DNA from: Gilvimarinus algae
GTDB lineage: Bacteria; Pseudomonadota; Gammaproteobacteria; Pseudomonadales; Cellvibrionaceae
NCBI RefSeq assembly: GCF_030518215.1
Contig: NZ_JAULRT010000062.1
Location: 186,001-250,000, forward strand
Length of the DNA stretch: 64,000 bases
Direction: 5' to 3'
Below the pieces are notes generated by a model, which searched no databases, was not told the DNA's origin, and was given only the letters and a program-made list of their open reading frames with translations. The translations under genes and the position numbers were made by a program. Every line of letters begins with the position of its first letter. Within the stretch, counting starts at the first letter, position 1. Positions 15,680-30,687 of this stretch are shown here, in pieces.

Positions 15680-16858
15680 ATGTTGTCCAACTTTTTTCGC
15701 CGCGAAGCGACCCGCCTGAGTCGACCTGCTATTGCCCTGGTAATGGCAGCGGTGTTTTTGACGGCCTGTGAAGAGCAGGCGCAAACGCCGGGCGGTGCGG
15801 GCGCTGCGCCGCCACCGACGGAGGTGGAAGTTGTCACCCTCAAAGAGCAAACGGTGACCCTGAGCAACGAGCTGCCCGGCCGGGCGGTTGCGTTTCGCAA
15901 GGCTGAAGTGAGGCCTCAGGTGAGCGGTATCATCGACAAGCGCCTGTTTACCGAAGGCGGTAGCGTTGAGGCCGGCGAACAGTTGTATCAGATTGATCCG
16001 GCTCGCTACGAAGCGGCGGTGGCCAATGCCAGGGCGCAACTTGCTCGGGCGCGCGCGACCCTCGCCACCACAGAAGCGAGGGAAAAGCGCTACAAAAACC
16101 TGTTGACGGACAAAGCCGTCAGTCAGCAAGAGTACGACGACGCACTGTCGGCCTTTGAAGAGGCGAAAGCGAGTGTAGCCGTCAGTGAGGCGGCGCTGCG
16201 CACCGCGGAAATTGATTTGCGCTATACCGAGGTTAAGGCGCCGATCAGCGGTCGCATCGGGGTGTCTTCAGTGACCGAGGGTGCTCTGGTATCGGCTCAG
16301 CAAGCGGCAGTATTGGCCACTATTCATCAGCTCGACCCCATCTACGTGGATGTTTCTCAGCCTGCCCGGCGTATCCTCGAAATGCGCCAGCAGATCATGC
16401 AGGGCTCCTTGGCCGAGGCAGACTCTCCCAGCGTGCAGCTGATTCTTGAAGACGGCAGTGTCTATGAGCACGAGGGCAAGTTGCAGTTTGCCGATATGAG
16501 TGTGAACGAGACCACAGGCACTGTGGTTGTCCGTGCGTTGTTTCCCAACCCGGACAGCCTAATTCTGCCGGGCATGTTCGTTCGTGCTCAGGTGACCGAG
16601 GGCGTGCGCGAAGGTGTGATCTTAGCGCCTCAACGCGCCGTCACTCGCGATCGCGAGGGCAATGCCTCGGCCATGGTCGTGACCGCCGAGGGCGTGGTCG
16701 AGCCGCGTCCCTTACGCGCAAGCCGGGCAATCGGCAGCGATTGGCTGGTTGAAGAGGGGCTGGCTGCCGGCGATCGCGTCGTTGTGACTGGCCTGCAGAA
16801 AATCCGCCCCGGTGCGCCGGTCAATGCAATAGAAGCGGGCAGCGCTCAGGGGGAGTAA
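15680..16858 (+). CDS. RND efflux periplasmic adaptor (AcrA/MexA family), lipoprotein
   Basis: 392 residues. The N-terminus ends in the lipobox LTAC (ALVMAAVFLTACEE), so the mature protein is lipid-anchored on the periplasmic side of the inner membrane. The biotinyl-lipoyl-like halves, the coiled-coil hairpin (about 95-165, rich in Ala and Glu) and the ITRDREGNA and VVTGLQKIRPGAPV segments match AcrA/MexA. It links the RND pump to an outer-membrane channel; no TolC/OprM gene is present here, so the channel must be encoded elsewhere. AAGGAG at 15668-15673 fixes the ATG at 15680. The RND gene starts three bases after the stop codon. Confidence 0.94.
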   Translation: MLSNFFRREATRLSRPAIALVMAAVFLTACEEQAQTPGGAGAAPPPTEVEVVTLKEQTVTLSNELPGRAVAFRKAEVRPQVSGIIDKRLFTEGGSVEAGEQLYQIDPARYEAAVANARAQLARARATLATTEAREKRYKNLLTDKAVSQQEYDDALSAFEEAKASVAVSEAALRTAEIDLRYTEVKAPISGRIGVSSVTEGALVSAQQAAVLATIHQLDPIYVDVSQPARRILEMRQQIMQGSLAEADSPSVQLILEDGSVYEHEGKLQFADMSVNETTGTVVVRALFPNPDSLILPGMFVRAQVTEGVREGVILAPQRAVTRDREGNASAMVVTAEGVVEPRPLRASRAIGSDWLVEEGLAAGDRVVVTGLQKIRPGAPVNAIEAGSAQGE

Positions 16859-16861
16859 ACC

Positions 16862-19800
16862 ATGGCGAAGTTTTTTATTGATCGCCCGGTTTTTGCCTGG
16901 GTGATCTCGATCATCATTATGCTGGCCGGCGTGCTGGCCATTGAGACCTTACCTGTCTCCCAGTACCCCGAAGTAGCGCCACCAGCGGTCAGCATCCGTA
17001 CTACCTATCCAGGTGCTTCTGCCAAGGTAGTGGAAGACTCGGTGGTGCAGATCATCGAACAAAACATGACGGGTATCGACAATGTCCAGTACATGTCGTC
17101 TACCAGTGATTCGTCCGGTACCGGTGAAATCACCATTACCTTTGACGCCGGCACCGACCCGGATATTGCTCAGGTTCAGGTACAGAACAAACTGCAAGGC
17201 GCCATGACCCTGCTGCCGCAAGAAGTTCAGCAGCAGGGCATTCGCGTGAACAAGTCGTCGTCTGGTTTTTTGATGGTGCTCGGGTTTGTGTCTAACGACA
17301 ACAGCCTGGATAAGTACGACCTGGCCGACTATGTGGCGGCGAATGTGCGCGAGCCTCTGAGCCGTGTCAGTGGGGTTGGCAGCATCACCATTTTTGGCTC
17401 GCAGTACGCGATGCGCATTTGGCTCAACGCCGACAAGTTGGCCACCTACAAACTGACGACCGTGGATGTGGTCAACGCCATTCGTGCGCAGAACGTTCAG
17501 ATTGCCGCTGGTGAACTCGGTGGTGCGCCGGCGGTGCCAGGGCAGGATGTAAACGCCAGCATTGTGGTGCAGTCGCGCCTGGAAACCCCCGCCGAGTTCC
17601 GCAACATTTTGTTGCGGGTCAATGAAGACGGCTCCCAGGTACGCATGGGCGATGTGGCACGGGTCGAACTTGGGGGTGAAAACTACCAGTTTGAAACCGA
17701 GTATAATGGCCAGTCGGCGACCGGCCTCGCGATTACACTGGCCTCCGGCGCCAATGCACTGGAGACCGCTCAGGGCGTGCGTGACCGCATTGCTGAACTC
17801 GAACCCTTCTTCCCCAACTCCATGGAAGTGGTATATCCCTACGACACGACACCTTTTGTGAAGTTGTCCATCGAAGGGGTAGTGCATACCTTGATTGAAG
17901 CGGTTGTGTTGGTGTTCCTGGTCATGTATCTGTTCCTGCAGAACTTCCGCGCTACCTTGATCCCCACCATTGCCGTGCCCGTGGTATTGCTGGGTACCTT
18001 TGCCATCTTGGAGGCCTTTGGTTTTAGCATCAATACGCTCACCATGTTCGCCATGGTGTTGGCCATCGGTCTGTTGGTGGATGACGCTATTGTGGTGGTG
18101 GAGAACGTCGAGCGTGTGATGCACGAGGACAAGTTGCCGCCGCGCGAGGCGACGCGAAAATCCATGGGACAGATTACCGGGGCACTGGTGGGCATTGCGC
18201 TGGTGCTGTCGGCCGTATTTGTCCCCATGGCCTTTTTCGGTGGCTCTACCGGTGTAATCTATCGCCAGTTCTCCATTACCATTGTGTCTGCCATGGCCCT
18301 GTCGGTACTGGTGGCCTTGACGCTTACGCCCGCGCTCTGCGCCGTTATGCTTAAACCAGGCGAAGAAGGGCACTACGACAAAAAGGGCTTTTTCGGCTGG
18401 TTTAACCGCTTTTTCGATCGCTCCTCGACAGGCTATCAGAGCAGCGTCAGCCACATTTTGGCGCGCAAGGGGCGGTACATGGCCATCTACATTGCCATCG
18501 TTGTCGTGTTAGCACTGCTCTTTGGCCGGTTGCCGGGCTCTTTCCTGCCCGACGAAGATCAGGGCATTATGTTCACCCAGATGACGCTGCCGGTAGGTGC
18601 CACCAAAGAGCGCTCTATTGCCGTCATGGACAATATTGAAAACTACTACCTGAACCAGGAAGAGTCAGTGGTGAACTCGGTCTTCTCGGTCATTGGGTTT
18701 AGTTTCAGCGGCCGTGGCCAAAACAACGGCATCGCCTTTGTCAAACTCAAAGACTGGGATGATCGCACCGAGGACGGTCAGGACGTGCAGTCTTTGGCAG
18801 GGCGCGCCATGGGCTTTTTCTCTACCATTAAAGAAGCGATGGTGTTTGCCTTTGTTCCTCCGGCCATCACCCAATTGGGCACTTCGTCGGGCTTCAGCCT
18901 GCAGCTCAAGGACCTCGGGGGGCAGGGACATGAAGCTTTGATGAATGCGCGCAATCAGCTGCTGGGCATGGCCTCACAGGAGCAGGAGCTGGTGGCGGTT
19001 CGTCCGAACGGTCAAGAAGATACGCCCCAGTTCAAGCTGGATGTGGATCTGGAAAAAGCCTCGGCACTGGGCATTTCCATTGATCAGATTAACAGCGTTT
19101 TCTCCACGGCCTGGGCGGCGTCCTACGTGAATGACTTTATCGACCAGGGCCGTATCAAACGTGTTTACGTGCAGGGCGATGCGCCTTTCAGAATGATGCC
19201 CGACGATGTCGGTAACTGGTATGTGAAAAATGCCGAGGGCGAGATGGTACCTTTCTCGGCTTTCTCCACGGGGCGTTGGATCTACGGTTCACCGCGCCTT
19301 GAGCGGTACAACGGTGTTTCGGCGGTGAATATTCAGGGCCAGGGTGCACCGGGCGTCAGCTCCGGCCGAGCCATGGAAATCATGGAGTCCTTGATGACCA
19401 AGTTGCCACCCGGTTTCGGTTTCGAGTGGACAGGCATGTCCCTACAGGAGCGCGAGTCGGGCGATCAGGCACCGCTGTTGTACGCGCTGTCGATTCTTGT
19501 GGTGTTCCTGTGCCTGGCAGCGTTGTATGAAAGCTGGTCCGTGCCTTTCTCGGTGATGCTGGTGGTACCGCTCGGGGTCTTGGGTGCGGTGCTCTTTGCC
19601 ATGGCTCGGGGGTTGTCGAACGACGTTTACTTCCAGGTGGGTCTGTTGACGACGGTCGGCCTGTCGGCGAAAAACGCCATTTTGATTGTGGAGTTCGCCA
19701 AGTCGCTGTACGAGGAGGGTATGGATTTGATGAAGGCGACCATGGAGTCGGTGCGTATGCGTTTGCGCCCGATTATCATGACCTCCCTGGCGTTCGGGCT

Positions 19801-19993
19801 CGGGGTCACGCCATTGGCCATCAGCACCGGCGCCGGCTCTGGTTCGCAAAATGCCATTGGTACGGCGGTACTCGGGGGCATTATCTCGGCCACTTTCCTC
19901 GCTATTTTCTTTGTACCCCTGTTCTTCGTGGTGGTCTTTAAACTGGCAGAGTGGGTGTCGCCTGGGAAAAGTAAATCCCGGTCAAACCCTTAA
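16862..19993 (+). CDS. RND efflux pump inner-membrane transporter (AcrB/MexB, HAE1 type)
   Basis: 1043 residues, the usual size for HAE1 pumps. The start [23 protein letters not shown], the [18 protein letters not shown] segment (TM4, with the paired Asp residues of the proton relay), [13 protein letters not shown], and the second-half [15 protein letters not shown] are all diagnostic. It trimerises in the inner membrane and exports drugs, detergents or aromatic compounds with the adaptor encoded immediately upstream. All key residues visible by eye are intact. The operon is closed by a strong terminator at 20015. Confidence 0.96.
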   Translation: MAKFFIDRPVFAWVISIIIMLAGVLAIETLPVSQYPEVAPPAVSIRTTYPGASAKVVEDSVVQIIEQNMTGIDNVQYMSSTSDSSGTGEITITFDAGTDPDIAQVQVQNKLQGAMTLLPQEVQQQGIRVNKSSSGFLMVLGFVSNDNSLDKYDLADYVAANVREPLSRVSGVGSITIFGSQYAMRIWLNADKLATYKLTTVDVVNAIRAQNVQIAAGELGGAPAVPGQDVNASIVVQSRLETPAEFRNILLRVNEDGSQVRMGDVARVELGGENYQFETEYNGQSATGLAITLASGANALETAQGVRDRIAELEPFFPNSMEVVYPYDTTPFVKLSIEGVVHTLIEAVVLVFLVMYLFLQNFRATLIPTIAVPVVLLGTFAILEAFGFSINTLTMFAMVLAIGLLVDDAIVVVENVERVMHEDKLPPREATRKSMGQITGALVGIALVLSAVFVPMAFFGGSTGVIYRQFSITIVSAMALSVLVALTLTPALCAVMLKPGEEGHYDKKGFFGWFNRFFDRSSTGYQSSVSHILARKGRYMAIYIAIVVVLALLFGRLPGSFLPDEDQGIMFTQMTLPVGATKERSIAVMDNIENYYLNQEESVVNSVFSVIGFSFSGRGQNNGIAFVKLKDWDDRTEDGQDVQSLAGRAMGFFSTIKEAMVFAFVPPAITQLGTSSGFSLQLKDLGGQGHEALMNARNQLLGMASQEQELVAVRPNGQEDTPQFKLDVDLEKASALGISIDQINSVFSTAWAASYVNDFIDQGRIKRVYVQGDAPFRMMPDDVGNWYVKNAEGEMVPFSAFSTGRWIYGSPRLERYNGVSAVNIQGQGAPGVSSGRAMEIMESLMTKLPPGFGFEWTGMSLQERESGDQAPLLYALSILVVFLCLAALYESWSVPFSVMLVVPLGVLGAVLFAMARGLSNDVYFQVGLLTTVGLSAKNAILIVEFAKSLYEEGMDLMKATMESVRMRLRPIIMTSLAFGLGVTPLAISTGAGSGSQNAIGTAVLGGIISATFLAIFFVPLFFVVVFKLAEWVSPGKSKSRSNP

Positions 19994-20014
19994 TTAACTG
20001 AGAGTTGAAGTGAT

Positions 20015-20041
20015 AAGAGCGGCCAATGGCCGCTCTTTTTT
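20015..20041 (+). terminator. Intrinsic terminator of the RND operon
   Basis: AGAGCGGCC (20016-20024) pairs with GGCCGCTCT (20028-20036) around a 3-nt loop, followed by five more T. It sits 22 bases after the pump stop codon. Confidence 0.9.
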
Positions 20042-20163
20042 GTTGAGCTTGGTTTTTGTCGGTATCGGCTCTGCCGTTTAGCGTCAGTCAGCTCAGGGAG
20101 TGGCAGTCCGACACCATTATCTAAGTAGGCAGGGGGTTAGTAAGCGCGCGGATTGACACCTGC

Positions 20164-24522
<4,359 letters not shown>

Positions 24523-24615
24523 TAGGGTCCCGAGCGTAGAAGTCACTGTGTGGTTCCACTATAGCGCAATCGGGACAGGCTTGAAAAAGGCAGCCCCGGC
24601 GGGGCTGCCGAAGGG

Positions 24616-27600
24616 CTAATCCTCGCGGACGAACACCGCCGTAGTCAGTGGCGGCACGGACAGGCTGGCGCCGTCGGCACTGGCTGTACGGGTGAGCGCA
24701 TCGGCCGAGCCCAGTTGCACAGGGTGCAAGCGCAAGGTGCCAGCAAGCGGCGTGCTCACTGTTACTGGGTTGGCGGATGGATTAAACACCACCACCAGAG
24801 CGCTGTAGAGCGGATCACGGTTTTGGCTGTCGGCGATACTCATCACCAGCAACCCCGGTGCCTGTTCCGGCCCGGTGTTGTGGAACCTCAGCTGAGTGTT
24901 GACGGCATCGGCTGTTGGTAGACGAAACAGCGCTGAGCTGCTGCGAATACGGAGCCACTCTTTAAACAGAGTCCTGGCCTGGGCGATGTCACTTGCGTTG
25001 GGCTTGGCGTTAGGGTCACCGATGATCTGGCCGATCAGGTCCCAGTTACTGCCGTCTTTGTCTTCGCGAGGCAGGCCCTTGTTCCAATTGTTGTCCTGCC
25101 CGGTGAAATCCACCCGGTTGAACCAGTCGCCCGAGTCGTAGCTGTCGCGCTGCATGGATTTGGAGCGCAGCAGCTCGGCACCCATGTGAATAAAGGGCAC
25201 GCCCTGCGCGAGCATAGGCAGGCTCAGGGAAAAGTTCTGCATACGCACCCGCTCGGCGCTGGTCATGGGCGTTGGCGCTTTGTATTGCAGGTTATCCCAA
25301 AGCGTTTGATTATCGTGTTTGGAGATATAGTTGATGCTCTCTTGCGGGTCCTCGGTGTAACCGGTATTGAGATCAAAATAGGGGATATCAATGCCGGTGA
25401 CTTCTTCACCGTGGCGGTTGGTCAGCGGATAACTTTTCAGGCTGCCCGCGAGGTTGACGCGTAACCGGTCGGCCAGATCAATCAGGTTGCTGGCCTCGGT
25501 ATCACCGCCGGTGTTGAGCTCGTTGGCAAAGTGATACAAGCCCGTGCCATAGCCCTGATTGGCTCGCAGGGCGGTGCCGCTGTCAAAGGGGCCGCCGCCG
25601 CGCACCGCATCGCGAAGGCGGTCGTTAAAGGTGCCCACCCCTGTGCCCGCCATATTCACCTGAACGGCGTTGACGCCCCGGCGGTTGTCGACCACTTCTC
25701 CGAAGTTCCAGCCCTCGCCGTAGAAGTAGGTGTCGGCATCCACCGCCTGTACGGCCGCCAGAGCAGCGAGAATATTGTCGCGCATATGATGGCCCATCAG
25801 GTCAAAGCGAAAACCGTCTATGCGGTAGGCATCGGCCCAGACCACCAGCGAGTCGACCATCAGTTTTTCCATCATGCGGTGTTCGCTTGCCGTATTGTCG
25901 CAGCAGCTGGACGTTTCCACCGCCCCAGAGAGTTCGTTGCGTCGGTGGTAATACCCCGGTACCAGTTTATCCAGTACGGATTTATCCCCCAGGCCAGAGG
26001 CGTTGGTGTGATTGTAGACCACATCCATCACAACCCTTAGCCCCATCTCGTGCAGCGCCTGGACCATAGCGCGAAACTCGACAAGACGGGTAAAACCGCT
26101 CTGGTCGGTGGCGTAACTGCCCTCGGGCGCGGTGTAGTGCAGCGGGTCATAGCCCCAGTTAAACGAGTCCAGCGAGCGAAGATCATTCATCAGTGACTGG
26201 GCATCACCAGTGGCCGGATCGAAACTTTCCAGCGCCTCGCTGAGCTTGGTGCCTGCGGAAAACTGATCGCATACTGGCGCCGTCTGGTTGAGTGTGCACA
26301 GATCACCCACGGTATCGGTGATGTCGACCCGCTCACCGGCGTTTTCATTAATGGTGGCGATATCAAACGTGGGCAGCAAGTGGACGGTGTTCAGCCCCGC
26401 CTGTTGGAGCTCGCCCAAGTGGATAACCGGCACACTGTCGCTGTCGGTAAAAGCCAGGTACTTTCCGCGATACGCCGGATCGGTGCTTTGGTCCAGGGCC
26501 GAGAAGTCGCGAATATGCACTTCGTAAATAATGTGATCTTCCGGTGCTGCCAGTGTGGGTACGCTGTGGCTCTGCCAGCCAGAGGGCATGGTGTCGGCCC
26601 GAGACAAATCCACTACCTGACTCAAGGCACTGTTTTGCGCAAGGTTAAGCGAGTAGGGATCGGTGCTGGTCAGGCTCTCTTGCTGATCGCTGCGGTAGTG
26701 ATAAATCGTGAAGGCGTAGCGGTAATAGTGGCCGTGCAAATCGCTGGCGTTCGTGGCACGCCAGACGCCGTACTCGCCTTTGCTCATCGCTTGAGTCGAG
26801 CTGGGCTCACTGTGCTCGGCGCTGGCAAAAATTTCCACCCGCATATCGGTTGCGGTGGGCGCCCAAACGGCAAAGTGAGTCTCGCCGCTTTCAATCCAGG
26901 CGCCCAAGCGTGCGTCAGTGGCAAAGTAGGCGTCGAGAGCCCCCTGGGTTTGCACGCTGGTCGCCTTGAGTAACTTGCCTTGGCTATCAAAAGCGGCGGC
27001 GACCAGCTCGCCGGCGAGCCAGGTGTCGGCGTTAAGGGTCTGGGTGTCCAGTTGCCAGGCGGACCAGTCTGCCAGATGGGGAAATTTTCCGGCGGTGGCG
27101 CTATCCAGGGTAGTTGCTGACAAGACGCTAAACTCGCCGCCGATGAGCGTATTATTCTCCACCCGAATCTCGCCTTGTTGGTCGGCGTACAGGCGAACTT
27201 CGGCGGTCTGTTCCGGGGCATTCCAGAGCAGAGTGTTGGTATTGACCCAATGAGCGCTGAAGCTCGCCAGTGTCACCTGCGCCGGGCCGGCATCGCCTGA
27301 ATAGGTCAGGGTGCTGGATCCATGCGCGGTATAGGCAATGTTGCCCAGAGAAAGATCCATTACCAGGTCGGCATCGCCCAGCGCTTTGGTGTCGCCTGAG
27401 TGCAGAATAAAGTTGATGCAGCCGCCCGGCTCGTTCAAATCGAGAAGGTAGTAGGCGCCGCGTTCGCTGTCGATGCCGCTAGGCGGCATGGGGTTGTCCC
27501 AGGTGATGCCATTGATGGTGTTATCGGCGAGGGCATTACAGTCACCGCCGTTCCATAAGTGCAGGCCCCAGTCATCGTAAAGTGCATCATCGCGCTGATA

Positions 27601-28179
27601 GAAAATAGCCGCCTGGGTATCGCTTAAGGTAAAGGGCAGGGGGGCTTCGCCGCTGTCATCTTGCGGGTAGTGAATATTGGATAAACCGTGCTCGGTGAGC
27701 GCGACAGAGCCGCGGCTCAAATCCATCATCAAGTCGTTTTGCCCCAGAGCTTTGTCGTCGCCGGCGTGGACAATAAAATTAATGCAGCCGGCGTCTTCAG
27801 CGGGCGCGTTTAAATCCAGGACATAGTAGGCGCCATAAAGCTCGTCGACACCCGTAGGCAGCATGGGGGTGCCCCAGGTAACACCCTCGACGGCGGATTC
27901 GGCCAGGGCGTTACAGGCGTCATTGTTCCAAAGGTGCAGCCCCCAGTTGTCATAGTTGCCGTCTTCGCGTAGGTAGAAAATAATCGCCTGATCGTCTGCG
28001 AGCGCTACGGGCAGTTCGATACTCGGCGCCGAGCTTGAAGAGCTTGAGCTGCTGGACATCTCGCTGGAGCTGCTACTGGCGAGGCTGGAGGATGAAACAT
28101 TATCGTGGACATTGGTGCCGCCGCCACAGGCGCTTAACAGCGCTGCGGCGATCAGGCAACAGAGTTGCATGGATCGCAT
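24616..28179 (-). CDS. pulA: Pullulanase-type alpha-1,6-glucosidase, lipoprotein with two CBM41 modules
   Basis: 1187 residues. The signal ends in the lipobox LSAC with Cys18, followed by a serine-rich linker (about 29-50). Two tandem CBM41 (PUD) repeats span about 55-300, each with the pattern IIFYLR/IFYQRDD...YDDWGLHLWN. A CBM48-like domain (about 425-525) precedes the GH13 catalytic domain with YDPLHYTAPEGSYATD, GFRFDLMGHH (nucleophile Asp), YFYGEGWNFG (acid/base Glu) and SKHDNQTLWD. It cleaves alpha-1,6 branches of pullulan, starch or glycogen at the cell surface. AGAGG five bases upstream supports the ATG at 28179. Its upstream region has a striking twin palindrome, probably its operator. 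Confidence 0.95.
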   Translation of the reverse strand: MRSMQLCCLIAAALLSACGGGTNVHDNVSSSSLASSSSSEMSSSSSSSSSAPSIELPVALADDQAIIFYLREDGNYDNWGLHLWNNDACNALAESAVEGVTWGTPMLPTGVDELYGAYYVLDLNAPAEDAGCINFIVHAGDDKALGQNDLMMDLSRGSVALTEHGLSNIHYPQDDSGEAPLPFTLSDTQAAIFYQRDDALYDDWGLHLWNGGDCNALADNTINGITWDNPMPPSGIDSERGAYYLLDLNEPGGCINFILHSGDTKALGDADLVMDLSLGNIAYTAHGSSTLTYSGDAGPAQVTLASFSAHWVNTNTLLWNAPEQTAEVRLYADQQGEIRVENNTLIGGEFSVLSATTLDSATAGKFPHLADWSAWQLDTQTLNADTWLAGELVAAAFDSQGKLLKATSVQTQGALDAYFATDARLGAWIESGETHFAVWAPTATDMRVEIFASAEHSEPSSTQAMSKGEYGVWRATNASDLHGHYYRYAFTIYHYRSDQQESLTSTDPYSLNLAQNSALSQVVDLSRADTMPSGWQSHSVPTLAAPEDHIIYEVHIRDFSALDQSTDPAYRGKYLAFTDSDSVPVIHLGELQQAGLNTVHLLPTFDIATINENAGERVDITDTVGDLCTLNQTAPVCDQFSAGTKLSEALESFDPATGDAQSLMNDLRSLDSFNWGYDPLHYTAPEGSYATDQSGFTRLVEFRAMVQALHEMGLRVVMDVVYNHTNASGLGDKSVLDKLVPGYYHRRNELSGAVETSSCCDNTASEHRMMEKLMVDSLVVWADAYRIDGFRFDLMGHHMRDNILAALAAVQAVDADTYFYGEGWNFGEVVDNRRGVNAVQVNMAGTGVGTFNDRLRDAVRGGGPFDSGTALRANQGYGTGLYHFANELNTGGDTEASNLIDLADRLRVNLAGSLKSYPLTNRHGEEVTGIDIPYFDLNTGYTEDPQESINYISKHDNQTLWDNLQYKAPTPMTSAERVRMQNFSLSLPMLAQGVPFIHMGAELLRSKSMQRDSYDSGDWFNRVDFTGQDNNWNKGLPREDKDGSNWDLIGQIIGDPNAKPNASDIAQARTLFKEWLRIRSSSALFRLPTADAVNTQLRFHNTGPEQAPGLLVMSIADSQNRDPLYSALVVVFNPSANPVTVSTPLAGTLRLHPVQLGSADALTRTASADGASLSVPPLTTAVFVRED

Positions 28180-28249
28180 AAGTTCCTCTCACTGATGTTA
28201 TGGTTATTGGCGAAAGTGAGAGTACGACAAGCACAAACAGCGGCGAAGA

Positions 28250-28283
28250 TGCATACGTATTCATTGTCATGAATACGTATGCA
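28250..28283 (-). promoter_or_regulatory. Twin LacI-type operator upstream of the pullulanase gene (34-bp inverted repeat)
   Basis: TGCATACGTATTCA (28250-28263) and TGAATACGTATGCA (28270-28283) are two near-palindromes around ATACGTAT, with centres exactly 20 bp apart. They are mirror images, so together they form one inverted repeat with 15-bp arms and a TGTC centre. They lie about 70-105 bp upstream of the pullulanase ATG and just after the stop codon of the ABC permease. There is no T run, so termination is the less likely role; a dimer or tetramer repressor binding two helical turns apart is more likely. Confidence 0.7.
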
Positions 28284-28298
28284 GTTAAGTAGATCAGC

Positions 28299-29060
28299 TT
28301 AGCTTTTTAACTTGTAACCGGTTTTGAAAATCCAGGTTATGATTGAAATAAATATCAGCATAAACAGCAGGATCATACCGAGGCTGATGCCTAGGTGCAC
28401 ATCGGCGTTGCCGTAAAAGCTCCAGCGAAAGCCACTGACCAAATACACCACCGGGTTGAGCAGGGTCACCTTTTGCCACAACTCGGGTAGCATATTGATG
28501 GAATAAAAAGTCCCACCCAAAAACGTGAGCGGTGCAATCACCATCATCGGGATGATTTGCAGCTGCTCAAAGCTGTTCGCCCAAAGCCCAATCAAAAAGC
28601 CGAGCAGGCTAAAGGTCAAGCAGGTGAGTACCAAAAAGCCAAACATCCATAGAGGATGCTCAATGGAGTAATCCACAAACAGGCGCGCGGTGATCAGGAT
28701 GATCACGCCGAGAATCACCGATTTGGTGGCGGCGGCGCCGACGTAACCGACAACGATTTCCAGAGTTGAAACAGGCGCTGATAAAATCTCGTAAATGGTG
28801 CCGGTAAACTTGGGCATATAAATACCAAAGGAAGCATTTGATGTGCTCTCGGTCAGTATGGTCAGCATGATTAGCCCGGGGATAATAAACGCGCCATAGC
28901 TGATGCCGTCAATTTCCACGATGCGCGAGCCTATGGCCGAGCCGAAAACAATAAAATACAACGAGGTGGACAGAACCGGCGAGGCAATGGATTGCATCAG
29001 CGTGCGCCAGGTACGCGCCAGTTCAAACAGATAAATGGCTTTGACACCGTGCAGGTTCAT
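28299..29060 (-). CDS. ABC-2 type exporter permease (YadH-like)
   Basis: 253 residues with six hydrophobic segments. [49 protein letters not shown] and [15 protein letters not shown] closely follow Escherichia coli YadH, the membrane half of an ABC-2 exporter of unknown substrate. Its start overlaps the stop of the ATPase gene by four bases (ATGA), so the two are translationally coupled. The whole operon begins with the hemerythrin-like gene and sits behind a SoxR-type promoter, which suggests an export role under redox-drug stress. Confidence 0.92.
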   Translation of the reverse strand: MNLHGVKAIYLFELARTWRTLMQSIASPVLSTSLYFIVFGSAIGSRIVEIDGISYGAFIIPGLIMLTILTESTSNASFGIYMPKFTGTIYEILSAPVSTLEIVVGYVGAAATKSVILGVIILITARLFVDYSIEHPLWMFGFLVLTCLTFSLLGFLIGLWANSFEQLQIIPMMVIAPLTFLGGTFYSINMLPELWQKVTLLNPVVYLVSGFRWSFYGNADVHLGISLGMILLFMLIFISIITWIFKTGYKLKS

Positions 29061-29983
29061 TGTTTCTCCTCCACCAGCGAGACAAATATTTCCTCCAGCG
29101 AGCTTTGCTTGGTCGACAGATCGCTGTATTCGATGCCCGCCTCCTGCAGTTGCCCCAGCAGTTGTGACACACCGCTGTCATCTGCGGCAGTGGTGTACTG
29201 ATACACCAAGGTGCGGCCGTCTTGTGTGAGGCTAACGGCGTCGCTGTTGACGTTAGTGGGCAAGCGGGCGATGGGGCGTGCCAGTTGCACGGTCAGGGTT
29301 TTGCGGCCCAGCTGCTTCATCAGCGCGTGTTTTTCTTCCACCAGGACAATCTCGCCCTTGTTGATCACCCCGATTCGGTCGGCCATATCTTCTGCTTCTT
29401 CGATGTAGTGAGTCGTGAGAATGATGGTGACGCCATCTTCGCGCAGCTTTCGGATCATGGCCCACATGTCCCGGCGCAGCTCCACATCCACCCCGGCGGT
29501 CGGTTCATCGAGAAAGAGAATCTTGGGTTCATGCGCCAGTGCCTTGGCGATCAGTACCCGTCGTTTCATACCGCCGGACAGCGCCATAATGGTTGAGTCA
29601 CGCTTATCCCAGAGCGACAGATTCTTCAGCAGTTGTTCCAGATAATTGTCGTCGGGCGCACAGCCGAACAGACCCCGGCTGAATTTTACGGTGGCCCAGA
29701 CGGTTTCAAAGATATTGACGGCCAGCTCTTGGGGTACCAGGCCGATACGTTGGCGAGCTTCGCGATAATCCCGCAGTATATCCAGTCCGTCGGCGGTGAC
29801 TTCTCCGCCCGAGGCGTTGACGATGCCGCAAATAATACTGATCAGTGTGGTTTTGCCGGCGCCGTTGGGCCCGAGCAGGGCAAAGATTTCGCCGCGTTTG
29901 ATCTCAAGGTCAATACTTTTAAGCGCGCAAAACCCGGATTGATAGGTTTTGTTGAGGCTGCGTACCGCAATAATGGGTTCCAC
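29057..29983 (-). CDS. ABC exporter ATP-binding protein (YadG-like)
   Basis: 308 residues from the GTG at 29983, preceded by AAGGAG at the right distance. Walker A is [10 protein letters not shown], the signature LSGGMKRRV, Walker [14 protein letters not shown], and the switch His is in TTHYIEEAE. The sequence is close to E. coli YadG. The C-terminal 80 residues (from about 225) are a family-typical extension. The frame is open upstream to 30094, but an upstream start would overlap the hemerythrin-like gene and add non-family residues. It energises the permease encoded directly downstream. Confidence 0.93.
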   Translation of the reverse strand: MEPIIAVRSLNKTYQSGFCALKSIDLEIKRGEIFALLGPNGAGKTTLISIICGIVNASGGEVTADGLDILRDYREARQRIGLVPQELAVNIFETVWATVKFSRGLFGCAPDDNYLEQLLKNLSLWDKRDSTIMALSGGMKRRVLIAKALAHEPKILFLDEPTAGVDVELRRDMWAMIRKLREDGVTIILTTHYIEEAEDMADRIGVINKGEIVLVEEKHALMKQLGRKTLTVQLARPIARLPTNVNSDAVSLTQDGRTLVYQYTTAADDSGVSQLLGQLQEAGIEYSDLSTKQSSLEEIFVSLVEEKQ

Positions 29984-30015
29984 AGAGGCTCCTTGTTCGA
30001 GTGTCATGGCTTGGG

Positions 30016-30588
30016 TCACCGGCTCATCTCCAAAGACAGTGACCCGTTTGAGGGTGCGACCCGGCCCGCGTGCGCACCGCCGGTGCCGAGCCATTCCCGT
30101 CGGGTGGGAGGGGCTTGCATTAACAGGGTGCAGGCGAGGCTTTCAACCGGTGACAGTTGCCGCATAAGCGCTGGCAGCAGCACCCGCTCTTCCAGATCCA
30201 GATGCAAAAGATACTCACCGACAAAGCGGTTCCAGTCAAGGTAGAGCCGCTCAATCAGCTCACAGTGTCTGTGCTCCGGCAGCGCTTGTGCGGTGCTGGC
30301 CTGGGCGCAGAGTTGCTGTAATTGCGCACCGAATTTGAGGTGATCGTCTTCCATGCGGTTGGCCATGGCGGGATCGTAGTCGCGCAGCAGGCTTTCCAGC
30401 GCGCTGTCTTCCTGATGGCTGTGGGTATTGAGCAGCTGGCGGATTTCCGCCAGTTTACTGATGATCTCATCGATTCCTGCGGCCGGATGGCTCAGCAATG
30501 CCGAAACGGCAAACAGCTCAGCCCGCAGGGTTTTGTGTATGGCAGCAATGGCGTTGCCCATAAACAGGGGGTTGGTATTGAAAGTCAT
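30016..30588 (-). CDS. Hemerythrin-like HHE-domain protein
   Basis: 190 residues, mostly helical. The His and Glu positions in [40 protein letters not shown] and [17 protein letters not shown] fit a four-helix hemerythrin/HHE bundle that binds a di-iron or haem-type site and senses or scavenges O2, NO or peroxide. The ATG at 30588 has AAGGA upstream; the frame is open further to 30651 but that part includes the promoter. It is the first gene of the operon with the YadGH-like exporter and is divergent from soxR, with the SoxR box in its promoter. Confidence 0.85.
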   Translation of the reverse strand: MTFNTNPLFMGNAIAAIHKTLRAELFAVSALLSHPAAGIDEIISKLAEIRQLLNTHSHQEDSALESLLRDYDPAMANRMEDDHLKFGAQLQQLCAQASTAQALPEHRHCELIERLYLDWNRFVGEYLLHLDLEERVLLPALMRQLSPVESLACTLLMQAPPTRREWLGTGGAHAGRVAPSNGSLSLEMSR

Positions 30589-30636
30589 TGCGGTGTCCTT
30601 TTGTTGGCTTGCCTTACTTGTATTGCGTCGGGTCGG

Positions 30637-30667
30637 ATGATAAAACCTCAAGTTAAGTTAAGGTCAA
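30637..30667 (-). promoter_or_regulatory. SoxR-dependent promoter of the hemerythrin-exporter operon
   Basis: On the minus strand, TTGACC (30667-30662) and TATCAT (30642-30637) are separated by exactly 19 bp, the long spacer typical of MerR/SoxR-activated promoters. Within the spacer and -35 lies CCTCAAGTTAAGTTAAGG (30646-30663, plus strand), whose left half is identical to the E. coli soxS box CCTCAAGTTAACTTGAGG and whose right half matches 7 of 9. The divergent soxR gene starts 25 bp away, so the same site can also control soxR. Confidence 0.88.
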
Positions 30668-30687
30668 TAGCCGAGCCGCGTTAAATC

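Noticed and set aside
16949-18454. 501-codon open frame antisense to the RND pump gene
   Set aside because: It is His/Gln/Arg-rich, as expected for the complement of a GC-rich coding sequence, and has no family motifs; it is a shadow of the pump gene.
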